In this document: in pieces, positions 1 through 7,728 of the stretch
How positions within the stretch are numbered: the first letter of the stretch is position 1
Layout of the letters: each line of letters starts with the position of its first letter
Source: Nucisporomicrobium flavum
Lineage (GTDB): Bacteria; Actinomycetota; Actinomycetes; Mycobacteriales; Micromonosporaceae
Direction of reading: 5' to 3'
Length of the DNA: 64,000 bases
NCBI RefSeq assembly: GCF_016464385.1
Contig: NZ_JADMLH010000021.1
Location: 62,001 to 126,000 of the forward strand
Program-made: the position numbers and the translations under genes
Notes under the pieces: generated by a model
The model's database searches: none
Seen by the model: only the letters and a program-made list of their open reading frames with translations
Told to the model about the DNA's origin: nothing

Positions 1-459
1 CACTTCGAGGGCGTGGGCGCCGAGATCATGGGCGCGGGCATGTACGGCCTGCACACGTACCCCGACGACCCGGACTGGAAGGGCTGGTGGGGCGACCAGC
101 CGCCGTTCGGTACCCCGGTCTACGTCCTCACGCACACCGCGCCGCGACCGTCGCTCCCGATGCAGGGCGGCACGACGTTCCACTTCCGCAACACCGCGAT
201 CCAGGACGTGCTCACCGAGGCGACGGAGGCGGCCGGTGGGCTGGACGTCCGCGTCGGCGGCGGGGTGAGCACCGCGCGGGACTTCCTGCGCGCCGGCCTG
301 GTCGACGACCTGCACGTGATGATCGCCCCGATCGTGCTCGGCCGGGGCACCCGGGTGTGGGACGGCCTGCACGGCCTCGAGCTCACCCACCGGGTGACGA
401 CGGAGACGGCCGAGAGCGGCACCCTCCACGTCACCTTCTCGCGAGAGGACGACAAGTGA
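1..459 (+). CDS. Dihydrofolate reductase-family (RibD C-terminal) protein, 5' end outside window
   Basis: The reading frame is open from base 1, so the N-terminus lies outside the window; 152 residues are visible. The C-terminal half shows the RibD_C/DHFR-like pattern: a glycine-rich stretch (RVGGGVST), then AGLVDDLHVMIAPIVLGRG, followed by a short beta-rich tail. This fold binds NADPH, but members of this stand-alone group have mostly unknown substrates. The stop overlaps the start of the next gene (ATGA), which suggests translational coupling with the SRPBCC protein downstream. Family call is good; the substrate is unknown. Confidence 0.8.
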   Translation, partial: HFEGVGAEIMGAGMYGLHTYPDDPDWKGWWGDQPPFGTPVYVLTHTAPRPSLPMQGGTTFHFRNTAIQDVLTEATEAAGGLDVRVGGGVSTARDFLRAGLVDDLHVMIAPIVLGRGTRVWDGLHGLELTHRVTTETAESGTLHVTFSREDDK

Positions 460-917
460 TGATCGAACGCCGGCTCGCCCACTCCGGATTCACCCTGACC
501 CGCGACTACCCCGCCGCCGTCGAGCGCGTCTGGGCCGCGTTCGCCGACGAACGGGAAAAGCTGTCCTGGTGGGGCGCCGGCGACGCGATGGAGCCCACCG
601 AGTGGGCCTTCGACTTCCGGGTCGGCGGACGTGACATCGCCGAGGGGAAGTTCCACGAGGGCGGGGTCTCGCGGTACGAGGCCACGTACACCGACATCGT
701 CGAGCACCACCGCATCATCACGACGTACGACATGTGGATGGACGGGGTGCACATGTCCACGTCGGTGGCGTCGCTCGAGTTCGAGCCGATCGGCGACGGC
801 ACCCGGTTCACGCACGTCGAGCACGGCGTCTTCTTCGACCGGTTCTGGGACGGCGGGACGGGCCGTGAGGAAGGCACCCGGGGCCTGCTCGACGCCCTGG
901 GCACCTACCTCGGCTGA
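459..917 (+). CDS. SRPBCC / AHSA1-family protein
   Basis: 152 residues with the AHSA1/START-like pattern: an N-terminal strand (FTLTRDYPAAVERVWAAF), the typical WWG after the first helix, a central beta sheet and a C-terminal helix. These proteins form a hydrophobic cavity that binds small ligands; the ligand here cannot be told. The ATG at 459 overlaps the TGA of the upstream RibD-like gene, and an in-frame GTG lies directly before it at 456, so the exact start is ambiguous by one codon. The upstream gene and this one look like a two-gene operon. Confidence 0.8.
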   Translation: MIERRLAHSGFTLTRDYPAAVERVWAAFADEREKLSWWGAGDAMEPTEWAFDFRVGGRDIAEGKFHEGGVSRYEATYTDIVEHHRIITTYDMWMDGVHMSTSVASLEFEPIGDGTRFTHVEHGVFFDRFWDGGTGREEGTRGLLDALGTYLG

Positions 918-929
918 CGCGCCGCGGCG

Positions 930-1619
930 TCAGGTCCCGGCGAGCACGAGGTCAGCGACGACCGGCAGGTGGTCGCTGGCCCGGCGGGCCGCCTCCGACT
1001 CCACCACCTCGTAGCGCGAGACCTCCACGTCCGGCGACACGAACAGGGCGTCCAGGCGCAGCCGGGGCAGCGTCGCGGGGAACGTCAGCGGGGTGCCCCG
1101 GGCCGAGGCGGCCGTGTCCACCAGGCCGTCCGCGACCGTACGCCACGCCCCGCCGCCCGGGCCCTCGTTGAGGTCGCCACCCGCCACGAGCGGACCCTCC
1201 ACCTCGGACAACGCCTGCTTCCACAGCGCCGCCTGATCGGGGCGTTCGGCCGGATCGGTGGCGAGGTGCGAGCCGGAGACGGTGAAACGGCCGCCGTGCA
1301 CCGAGCAGCTGGCGAACGCCGCCCCGCGCAGATGCCGCCCCGGGGTCAGCGGATAGCGCAGGCACCAGGTGTCGTGCACCCGTACGCGCAGGCTCACCAG
1401 CAGCAGGTTGCCCAGCGACGGCAGGCCGCCGGCCGCGACGACCATGCCGAAGTCGTCGGCGAGGGCCGCGCACTTGTGCCGCCAGCGGAACCGGCGCGGC
1501 GCCTCCTGCACGATGACGACGTCCGGGGCCAGCTCCCGGACCAGCCCGGTCAGGGCGGCGCGGTCGTCGCGCAGCCCGTGCACGTTGTAGCTCAGCACCC
1601 GCAGCGGGACCCCGGCCAC
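930..1619 (-). CDS. Endonuclease/exonuclease/phosphatase (EEP) family protein
   Basis: 229 residues spanning an EEP domain. Visible catalytic motifs in order: LSYNVHGLR near residue 10 (Asn), IVQEAP near residue 38 (the metal-binding Glu), GGDLNEG in the middle (Asp/Asn) and ASDHLPV near the C-terminus (Asp-His pair). The family hydrolyses phosphodiester or phosphomonoester bonds in nucleic acids, lipids or inositides, so the substrate is open. There is no signal peptide or membrane segment. The gene sits 10 bases downstream of the ROK kinase on the same strand, so the two are probably cotranscribed. Confidence 0.85.
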   Translation of the reverse strand: MAGVPLRVLSYNVHGLRDDRAALTGLVRELAPDVVIVQEAPRRFRWRHKCAALADDFGMVVAAGGLPSLGNLLLVSLRVRVHDTWCLRYPLTPGRHLRGAAFASCSVHGGRFTVSGSHLATDPAERPDQAALWKQALSEVEGPLVAGGDLNEGPGGGAWRTVADGLVDTAASARGTPLTFPATLPRLRLDALFVSPDVEVSRYEVVESEAARRASDHLPVVADLVLAGT

Positions 1620-1629
1620 GTCGTCCCCC

Positions 1630-2580
1630 TCAGATCCGCCGGGCCAGGTCGGCCGCGCCCAGCACGCCGGCCGTGTTGCCCGTCTCCGCGGCCCGGATCT
1701 CCGCGACCGGGAAGCGGCCCCGCTGGGCCAGCTGCTCCCGGTACGTGCGCTCGGTGGGCCCCATCAGCAGGTCACCCGCGTCGATCACGCCACCGCCGAC
1801 GATCAGCAGCTGCGGGTCGAACGCCTGCGCCAGGTCGGCCATCGCGACGCCGAGCCAGTAACCGATCTGCGCGAACGCGTCCCGGGCCACCCCGTCGCCG
1901 CCCTGCGCCGCCTCGGTGATCATGCGACCGCTGATCTGCACCGGGTCTCCCCCGGCCAGCTCCAGCAGCTGCGCCGCCCGGTCCGGCTCCTGCCGCGCCC
2001 CGGCCCGGGCGAAGCGGACCAGCGCGTTGCCGCTCGCGTACTGCTCGAGGCAGCCGAGCCGGCCGCAGCCGCAGGGGTGGCCGCCGTTGACCGACTGGAT
2101 GTGGCCGAGCTCGCCGGCGATGCCGTTCGCGCCCCGCCACAGCGCGCCGTTGAGGACGATGCCGCCGCCGATGCCGGTCCCGACGGTGATCATCACCATG
2201 GAGTCGTCGGCGTCCCGCGCCGCGCCGAAGCGGAACTCCGCCCACGCGGCCACGTTGGCGTCGTTCTCCAGCACCGTCGGCAGCCCGACGGCCTTCGAGA
2301 CGTAGTCGCGGACCGGCTCGTCGCGCCAGGCCAGGTTGGGGGCGAACAGCACGGTCGCGCCGGCCGCGTCGATCCAGGCGGCCGCGCCGATGCCGACCGC
2401 GGTGGCGCCGGGGTGCAGGGCGGCGAGCTCGGAGGCGACGGCCACGATGGTGTCCCGCGTACCGGCCGGGTCGTCCGCCGGGGTCTCGCGCCGCGTGTGC
2501 GAGAGCACGGTCCCCCGGTCGTCCACCACCCCGCCGGCCACCTTCGTGCCGCCGACGTCGATCCCGATGGTCAGCGTCAC
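1630..2580 (-). CDS. glk: ROK-family glucokinase
   Basis: 316 residues from a GTG start at 2580, the usual length of actinobacterial ROK glucokinases. N-terminal ATP-binding motif GIDVGGTKVAGG, mid-protein GELGH, and the ROK zinc motif in HPCGCGRLGCLEQYAS (Cys-x-Cys-Gly-x-x-Gly-Cys-x-Glu). Known members phosphorylate glucose and in streptomycetes take part in carbon catabolite repression; that role is by analogy. A GAGGGG ribosome-binding site lies about 9 bases before the GTG. An upstream in-frame extension to 2691 exists but has no family similarity, so it was not used. Another hexose or N-acetylated sugar as substrate is possible. Confidence 0.85.
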   Translation of the reverse strand: MTLTIGIDVGGTKVAGGVVDDRGTVLSHTRRETPADDPAGTRDTIVAVASELAALHPGATAVGIGAAAWIDAAGATVLFAPNLAWRDEPVRDYVSKAVGLPTVLENDANVAAWAEFRFGAARDADDSMVMITVGTGIGGGIVLNGALWRGANGIAGELGHIQSVNGGHPCGCGRLGCLEQYASGNALVRFARAGARQEPDRAAQLLELAGGDPVQISGRMITEAAQGGDGVARDAFAQIGYWLGVAMADLAQAFDPQLLIVGGGVIDAGDLLMGPTERTYREQLAQRGRFPVAEIRAAETGNTAGVLGAADLARRI

Positions 2581-2602
2581 GCTGCCCGTCCCCTCTGTTG
2601 TG

Positions 2603-3442
2603 TCACACCGCGTCGTCGCCGGGGGCGTCGTCGCCCGCACGGCTGCCGCGGTCCTCGGCCGGAGCCGGTGTCCCATGTGCCGCCACATCATGATCTACGC
2701 TGCCGGTTCCCGCCACGCCGGTTTCGCCGTGCGACTCCGCTTTTGCGTAGTTCGCGACCGCCGCAGCCCAGGGATCCGTAAGGCGCGTCACGGATTTCGG
2801 TACGAACGATTCTTCGGTACGGGACTCCTGGTCACCAGCCGCAGGACCGGTGTCCCTTCTCGCCGTGGGCGCGGCCTCGCGCGGCGCGCGCTCGGCGGGG
2901 CGAGCGGCGGCTTCCTGCCGGGCCGCCTCCGGACGGGCGGCCTCCGGACGGGCCGCCTCCGGACGGGCCGGCGCCGGCGAACGGGTCGCCGCTCCCCACG
3001 GGTCGGCGTTCTCGTCGACCGGGGGCTCCGGTACGGGCGTGTGGTCGGTCGCGGCGGACCAGGCCTGGTCGGGGGTGGGTTGCGGGCGGGCGGCGGGCCT
3101 GGGCTGCGGCTGGGGGGTGGCGACACTCGCGATCGTGGAGAAGGCCCGCATGATGCTCGCCACCCCGGTCGCGAGGTCGCCCGCACCGGCGGCCAGCCGC
3201 TCGGCGGTGTGCGGGTCGGGATCGCGCACGGCGGCTATCGCGCGGCAGATCGGGCACACGCAGCACTCGGCCGTGCCAGTCGCCCACCCGGTGCTGCTTC
3301 TGTGCTGCTGTGACCCCGTACCTGAAAAAAGCTTGAGCACATCACCCAGGCCTGCCGAATCCCTGCCCTGCGCCATCGCGAGCAGCGAGGCGACCAGCTT
3401 CTCGGCCTCCTGGCGTGCCGAACCCGTGCTTCCCGTCATCAT
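2603..3442 (-). CDS. Hypothetical protein with Cys-rich N-terminal part and Pro/Ala-rich tail
   Basis: Not a family I can name. 279 residues: an N-terminal helical part (about 1-40), then a CCVCPICRAI cluster near residue 60 that could bind a metal, a helix to about 105, and then a long Pro/Ala/Glu-rich, probably disordered tail. The tail contains three tandem PEAAR units encoded by a 15-bp repeat near 2924-2968. Start codons ATG 3442 and ATG 3439 are adjacent. It is oriented with, and lies just upstream of, the ROK kinase. Codon usage is typical of the region, so it looks like a genuine gene. Confidence 0.65.
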   Translation of the reverse strand: MMTGSTGSARQEAEKLVASLLAMAQGRDSAGLGDVLKLFSGTGSQQHRSSTGWATGTAECCVCPICRAIAAVRDPDPHTAERLAAGAGDLATGVASIMRAFSTIASVATPQPQPRPAARPQPTPDQAWSAATDHTPVPEPPVDENADPWGAATRSPAPARPEAARPEAARPEAARQEAAARPAERAPREAAPTARRDTGPAAGDQESRTEESFVPKSVTRLTDPWAAAVANYAKAESHGETGVAGTGSVDHDVAAHGTPAPAEDRGSRAGDDAPGDDAV

Positions 3443-3478
3443 CCCCAGCCCTTCACCGGCGCTCGCCGCGGACGGCCG

Positions 3479-3931
3479 TCATGCGCGGGCGAGGCTCTCG
3501 ACCCGGCGCTTCAGCTCCTTCAGCGCCGTATCCATGATCATCTTCTCGGCCTTGCGCTTGAACATGCCGAGCATGCCGATGGTGAGCTCCACCTCGAGCG
3601 TGTACGTCACCGTCGTCGTGCCGTCGCCGGCGTCGGTGAGGTCGTACGAGCCGTCCAGCGATTTCTGCATCTTCGACGGTGCCACGAGATGCCACTCGAT
3701 GCGCGACAGGTCCTCGGCGTACGCGTATTCCAGGGTGTAGTCGTCGGCGAGCGGACCGGCGTCGATGACGAACCGGACCTGCGCCGCGTACCCGTCCTCG
3801 TACTCCTCGAGGACCTCCACCTGCTTCATCGCGTCCGCCCACTCGGGGTAGCGGGGGAAGTCGCAGATCACCGCGGCCACCTGATCGAGGGAGGCCTGGA
3901 CCTGGATCGACTGCGTCGAGCTGTCCGCCAT
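3479..3931 (-). CDS. SRPBCC family protein (polyketide cyclase/dehydrase type)
   Basis: 150 residues with the START/cyclase-like layout: an N-terminal strand (IQVQASLDQVAAVICDFPRY), YPEWADAMKQVEVLEE, central strands and a long C-terminal helix (KELKRRVESLARA). This subgroup is usually annotated as cyclase or lipid-binding; the ligand is unknown. The start at ATG 3931 is supported by a TAGCCT box exactly 7 bases upstream on the minus strand, the geometry of a leaderless transcript. It is divergent from the histidine kinase gene. Confidence 0.82.
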   Translation of the reverse strand: MADSSTQSIQVQASLDQVAAVICDFPRYPEWADAMKQVEVLEEYEDGYAAQVRFVIDAGPLADDYTLEYAYAEDLSRIEWHLVAPSKMQKSLDGSYDLTDAGDGTTTVTYTLEVELTIGMLGMFKRKAEKMIMDTALKELKRRVESLARA

Positions 3932-3938
3932 GGCTGGC

Positions 3939-3944
3939 AGGCTA
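3939..3944 (-). promoter_or_regulatory. Leaderless promoter -10 box (TAGCCT) of the SRPBCC gene
   Basis: Read on the minus strand the sequence is TAGCCT, 7 bases, then ATG at 3931. This matches the TANNNT-N6/7-start pattern of leaderless actinobacterial mRNAs. No clear -35 element is visible. Confidence 0.55.
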
Positions 3945-4013
3945 CCCCGTGCCGCCGGTGACACCGACGAGCCCCGGCCGCATCGGCGATGGGCTGTCGG
4001 GCGGGGGTCCGGC

Positions 4014-4019
4014 TACGAT
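4014..4019 (+). promoter_or_regulatory. Leaderless promoter -10 box (TACGAT) of the histidine kinase gene
   Basis: TACGAT, then 7 bases, then GTG at 4027. It fixes the start of the kinase and makes this a compact divergent promoter pair with the box at 3939-3944. Confidence 0.55.
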
Positions 4020-4026
4020 CCGTCAC

Positions 4027-5718
4027 GTGCCAGCCTCAGCCAGCGCTCCCGTGCGCATCCATCCGCTCGCGGTGGCGGCCCGTCTCGTCATGCTCGCCCT
4101 CGTCGCGGCGCTCACCCTGATCGCCACGCAGGACGCGGGGCAGCTGCGCTGGATCGCGTTGCTGCTGGTCGCGGCGCTGCCGGCGTTCTTCGCCCCGGAC
4201 CACCGCATCGCCGCCCCGCTCGGGCGCCTCGCCGAGGTGGCCGTCACCGGGCTCGCGGCCGGCTCGGTGGCCGCGGCCGCGAACATCCGCGGGACCGTCG
4301 ACGCGGGCTTCGGCGCCGAGGCCGTTCTGCCGTACCTCGCCGTGCCGCTGCTGACCGCCGCGCTGCGCCGCCGGCCCACCGAGGGCGCCGCGCTGCTCGG
4401 GGTCGCCGCGGTCGCGATGGTGATCGGCGGGGTGATCGTCGAGGACGGCGACACGATCATCACCCAGGCCGGCTACCTCGCCGCCGGCGGCCAATGGCTC
4501 GTGCTCGGCGCGATCGTCACCTTCGCCGCGGACACCATGCGGCAGCTGATGGCGCCGGCCGAGAACACCCCGCAGCCGTACGCGGAAGCCACCCGTCTGC
4601 TGACCCAGCTGCGCAGCGTCGCCCGCTCCCTGCCCGGCGCCACCCTCGACCCGGGCGGCATCTCCGAGCACCTCCTCGAGGAGCTGCGCGTGGTCGCCCC
4701 CGGGCACCGGGCGGCCGTGCTCTCGGCCAGCGGCGGCGGCCGCCTGGTGGTGCTCGCCCAGACCGGCGCCGAGCGCGTCGACTGGGAGGTCACCCTCGAC
4801 GCCGACTCCGCCATCGCCGACGCGTGGGCCACCCAGCAGCCGCAGACCGCCTCCCGCTCGCAGGCCCGCTCGCACCGGGGCGGGGACGCGTCGTCCCTGG
4901 TCCTGCCGCTGGTCGCGGGCGTACGCACGATCGGGCTCGTGATCCTCGAGGCGGACGTGCCCAACGCGTACCCGTCGGCGGTGATCTCCCGGGCGACCGA
5001 GGTGACCGGCCCGGCGGCGCTGCGGCTGGAGGCCGCGCTGCTCTTCGACGAGGTGCGCTCGCTGGCGACCAACGAGGAGCGCCAGCGGCTGGCCCGCGAG
5101 ATCCACGACGGCGTGGCGCAGGAGCTCGTCATGGTCGGCTACGGCATCGACAACGCGCAGGCGACGCTGCCCGAGGGCGCCGAGGAGACCGCCGAGGAGC
5201 TGCGTACGCTGCGCGGCGAGGTCACCCGGGTGATCACCGAGCTGCGGCTGAGCCTCTTCGAGCTCCGCTCCGAGGTGGACCGCAACGGCGGCCTGGCCGC
5301 GGCGATCGCCGAGTACGCCCGCACCCTCGGCACGTCAGCCGGCCTGCGCGTGCACTTCACCTTCGACGAGTCGACCGCCCGCCTGCCCGCCGCCACGGAG
5401 GCCGAGCTGCTGCGCATCGCCCAGGAGGCGATCACGAACGCGCGCAAGCACGCCGGCGCCTCGAACCTGTGGGTGACCTGCACCGTCGACCCGCCGTACG
5501 CGGAGATCGAGGTCTCCGACGACGGCAAGGGCTTCGCCGACGACCGGCCCGACGGCCGCTACGGCCTTGCGATCATGGCGGAGAGAGCGGAACGTATCCG
5601 TGGCCGTCTGGAGATCCGGCCGCGACACCCCAGCGGGACAACCGTAGCGGTAGTGCTCGGAACCTCCGCTCGGCGCGATAGCGTGCGGGATAGCGTTTCC
5701 GCACCAGAAGGGGAGTAA
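4027..5718 (+). CDS. Membrane sensor histidine kinase, NarL/HisKA_3 type
   Basis: 563 residues from GTG 4027. Residues about 1-165 hold several hydrophobic segments (a membrane sensor), residues about 195-345 resemble a GAF-type sensor, then comes a HisKA_3 dimerisation domain with LAREIHDGVAQE, where the phospho-accepting His is near residue 360, and a C-terminal HATPase domain (AQEAITNARKHA, DDGKGFAD, GYGLAIM-like GRYGLAIMAERA). It would autophosphorylate and pass phosphate to the LuxR-type regulator that begins 7 bases after its stop. The signal sensed is unknown. The start rests on the leaderless promoter spacing; an upstream in-frame extension overlaps the divergent promoter. Confidence 0.88.
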   Translation: MPASASAPVRIHPLAVAARLVMLALVAALTLIATQDAGQLRWIALLLVAALPAFFAPDHRIAAPLGRLAEVAVTGLAAGSVAAAANIRGTVDAGFGAEAVLPYLAVPLLTAALRRRPTEGAALLGVAAVAMVIGGVIVEDGDTIITQAGYLAAGGQWLVLGAIVTFAADTMRQLMAPAENTPQPYAEATRLLTQLRSVARSLPGATLDPGGISEHLLEELRVVAPGHRAAVLSASGGGRLVVLAQTGAERVDWEVTLDADSAIADAWATQQPQTASRSQARSHRGGDASSLVLPLVAGVRTIGLVILEADVPNAYPSAVISRATEVTGPAALRLEAALLFDEVRSLATNEERQRLAREIHDGVAQELVMVGYGIDNAQATLPEGAEETAEELRTLRGEVTRVITELRLSLFELRSEVDRNGGLAAAIAEYARTLGTSAGLRVHFTFDESTARLPAATEAELLRIAQEAITNARKHAGASNLWVTCTVDPPYAEIEVSDDGKGFADDRPDGRYGLAIMAERAERIRGRLEIRPRHPSGTTVAVVLGTSARRDSVRDSVSAPEGE

Positions 5719-5725
5719 CCCGAGC

Positions 5726-6394
5726 ATGTCGACCAGTCCGATGCCGACGACCCGCACCAAGGTGCTCCTCGTCGACGATCACGACCTGATCCGTAAGGGG
5801 CTGCGGCACGCGTTCGAGCGGGACCGGCAGTTCGAGGTGGTCGGCGAGGCCGCCACCGCCGCCGAGGCGGTCCGCCAGGCCGGCGCCCTCCAGCCCGACG
5901 TGGTCATCATGGACCTGCGCCTGCCCGACGGCAGCGGCCTCGAGGCCACCCGGGCCCTGCGCAAGAACAACGCCAACATGGGCATCGTGGTGCTGACCAT
6001 GTACGCGGGTGACGACCAGCTCTTCGGCGCCCTCGAGGCCGGTGCCAGCGCGTTCGTCCCGAAGACCGCCCCGGCCGACGAGGTCGTCGCGGCAGCCCGC
6101 CACGCGGCGTCCGCACCGAGCGCCTTCACGGCGGCCGACCTCGCGGAGGCGATGAAGCGCCGCCTCGCCCCGTCCGGCCCCCAGCTCTCCCCCCGCGAGG
6201 GCCAGGTCCTGCGCCTCCTCGCCGACGGCATGAGCGTGGCGGGGATCGCCAAGCAGCTGTTCGTCTCGGAGTCCACGGCCAAGACGCACATCTCGAAGCT
6301 GTACGAGAAGCTCGGAGCGGCCAACCGGGCCCAGGCGCTGATGACGGCGCTGCGGCTCGGGCTGCTGGAAGCACCGGACGCACCGAAGTTCTAG
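5726..6394 (+). CDS. NarL/LuxR-type response regulator
   Basis: 222 residues. The receiver domain (about 10-130) has the acidic pair in LLVDDHD, the phospho-acceptor Asp63 in VVIMDLRLPDG, the Thr of VVLTMYA and the Lys of VPKTA. The LuxR helix-turn-helix (about 155-215) has LSPREGQVLRLLADG and FVSESTAKTHISKLYEKLGA. A GGGGAG site precedes the ATG. It is the cognate partner of the kinase immediately upstream. Target genes cannot be inferred from this window. Confidence 0.92.
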   Translation: MSTSPMPTTRTKVLLVDDHDLIRKGLRHAFERDRQFEVVGEAATAAEAVRQAGALQPDVVIMDLRLPDGSGLEATRALRKNNANMGIVVLTMYAGDDQLFGALEAGASAFVPKTAPADEVVAAARHAASAPSAFTAADLAEAMKRRLAPSGPQLSPREGQVLRLLADGMSVAGIAKQLFVSESTAKTHISKLYEKLGAANRAQALMTALRLGLLEAPDAPKF

Positions 6395-6410
6395 AGGGGC
6401 CAGCCCCCCG

Positions 6411-6454
6411 CGCGCCGCTCCGCCCGTCACCGGTTCCCAGGTGGCGGGCGGCGC
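6411..6454. terminator. Possible hairpin after the response regulator gene
   Basis: A GC-rich imperfect inverted repeat (CGCCGCTCCGCCCGTCACC paired with GGTGGCGGGCGGCG) lies between the regulator stop and the convergent DUF4395 gene. There is no U-tract, so it is only a candidate bidirectional terminator. Confidence 0.35.
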
Positions 6455-6561
6455 TGCATACGGGCCGGGCGCGACGCGGGCACGCAGATCATCTGTTCCG
6501 GGCAGGATCCGGGCAACTTCGGCGTTTCTGAATTTCTCGGGGCCGTCGGGGCGTCCCGGCC

Positions 6562-7023
6562 TCAGGCGCGACGGGCGGTGAGCCGCCGGATCGCCAGATA
6601 CGCCTCGCATCCGAGACACAGCCCGAACGCGGCGTTGAGGAACGCCGCCAGCAACCCGAACGCCGCGAAGACGAGGCCGACCGCGGGCGCACCGGCCAGG
6701 TACCCCACCGCGGCCACGCCCACGAACACCAGCCCGACCAGCTGAGCGAACCGCACGGGCGCCGCGTCCTCGAGCTCGGTGGGCGGCCCCAGCCGGGGCG
6801 CGACCAGGCCCCGGAAGAGCAGACCGTACGGCCCGCGGCGCGGATCGGCGGCCGTGATCGCGAAGACCACCGCCTGCGCGGCCGCGAGCCACCCCCAGCC
6901 GGTGGCGAGGACGACCACGAGCACCACGCTGGTCACCGCCGCGGCGAACCGCGGACCACGGGCATCGAGCTGCATGCCGAGGACTCTCGCACGCCGCGGC
7001 CCCTCCGCCACCGTGATTGCCAT
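6562..7023 (-). CDS. DUF4395 family integral membrane protein
   Basis: 153 residues from ATG 7023. Four hydrophobic segments are visible (about 27-57, 65-75, 95-115, 115-135), with a GLCLGCE motif in the last one, typical of DUF4395 proteins, which usually lie next to membrane thioredoxins and may exchange thiols with them. That functional idea is inference. Here too the gene lies 56 bases downstream of a thioredoxin gene on the same strand, so the pair is probably an operon. Confidence 0.8.
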   Translation of the reverse strand: MAITVAEGPRRARVLGMQLDARGPRFAAAVTSVVLVVVLATGWGWLAAAQAVVFAITAADPRRGPYGLLFRGLVAPRLGPPTELEDAAPVRFAQLVGLVFVGVAAVGYLAGAPAVGLVFAAFGLLAAFLNAAFGLCLGCEAYLAIRRLTARRA

Positions 7024-7079
7024 CACCGGCGACCCGGTGCAAAAGCCCTGCTCAGCGCGGGTCTTCAGCGCGGCGGCCT

Positions 7080-7685
7080 TCAGCGCGGCGGCAGGAGGTC
7101 GGCCAGGGCGGCGATCAGGTGTGGCTTGCCCGGCACCCCGGTGGCCCGCTTCGCCACCCGCCCGTCCGCCCCCACGACGAGCAGCGTCGGCGTCTTCCAG
7201 ATGCCCAGCGCCCGCACGGCGTCGAGGTGACTCTCGGCGTCCACCTCGACGTGCCGCACTCCCTCGAGCAGGCCGGCCACGTCGGCGCTCACCCGCCGCA
7301 CGGCCCGGCAAGGCGCGCAGAACGCGGTCGAGAACTGCAGCAGCGTCACTTCGCCGGCCCGCACCCCGAGCTCGGCCAGCAGCTCCGGATCGATCCGCTC
7401 AACCGGCTCCGGCCGCCGCGCAGCAGGGTCATCCCGCACGCCGTGCACGTCACCCTCCACCGGCACGCCGTCACCCACCCGGCCGTCGCGGACCACCGAG
7501 CCGCCGCCACCCACCCGGCCGTCGCGGACCACCGAGCCGTCGCCATCCACCGAGCCGCCGTCCCCCGCAACGCCGGCCACTGTCCGGACACGACCGTCGG
7601 TGGAGCGCCGCCACATCCCCGCGGCCACGCCGACGACCAGCACCGCGGCGACGGCGATCAGCCCAGGGATCTGCATGCCTCCCAC
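7080..7685 (-). CDS. Membrane-anchored thioredoxin-like protein
   Basis: 201 residues. An N-terminal hydrophobic anchor (about 5-24) is followed by a low-complexity Gly/Asp/Val/Arg linker (about 30-95) and a thioredoxin domain with the active site FCAPC near residue 123 and the cis-proline region KTPTLLVV. It would reduce or oxidise disulfides outside the membrane. The linker is encoded partly by a 36-bp tandem duplication (copies at 7472 and 7508), giving a repeated 12-residue unit. Start is GTG 7685, with ATG 7676 as alternative. Partner gene is DUF4395 downstream. Confidence 0.85.
   Translation of the reverse strand: MGGMQIPGLIAVAAVLVVGVAAGMWRRSTDGRVRTVAGVAGDGGSVDGDGSVVRDGRVGGGGSVVRDGRVGDGVPVEGDVHGVRDDPAARRPEPVERIDPELLAELGVRAGEVTLLQFSTAFCAPCRAVRRVSADVAGLLEGVRHVEVDAESHLDAVRALGIWKTPTLLVVGADGRVAKRATGVPGKPHLIAALADLLPPR
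7472..7543. repeat. 36-bp tandem duplication inside the thioredoxin linker
   Basis: Two nearly identical 36-bp units begin at 7472 and 7508 and keep the reading frame (12 residues per unit). They extend the flexible linker only; the redox domain is untouched. Confidence 0.75.
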
Positions 7686-7728
7686 TCTGGCACGCGCCCC
7701 GGACGCCCTCCACGACGTGCGACGCGGC

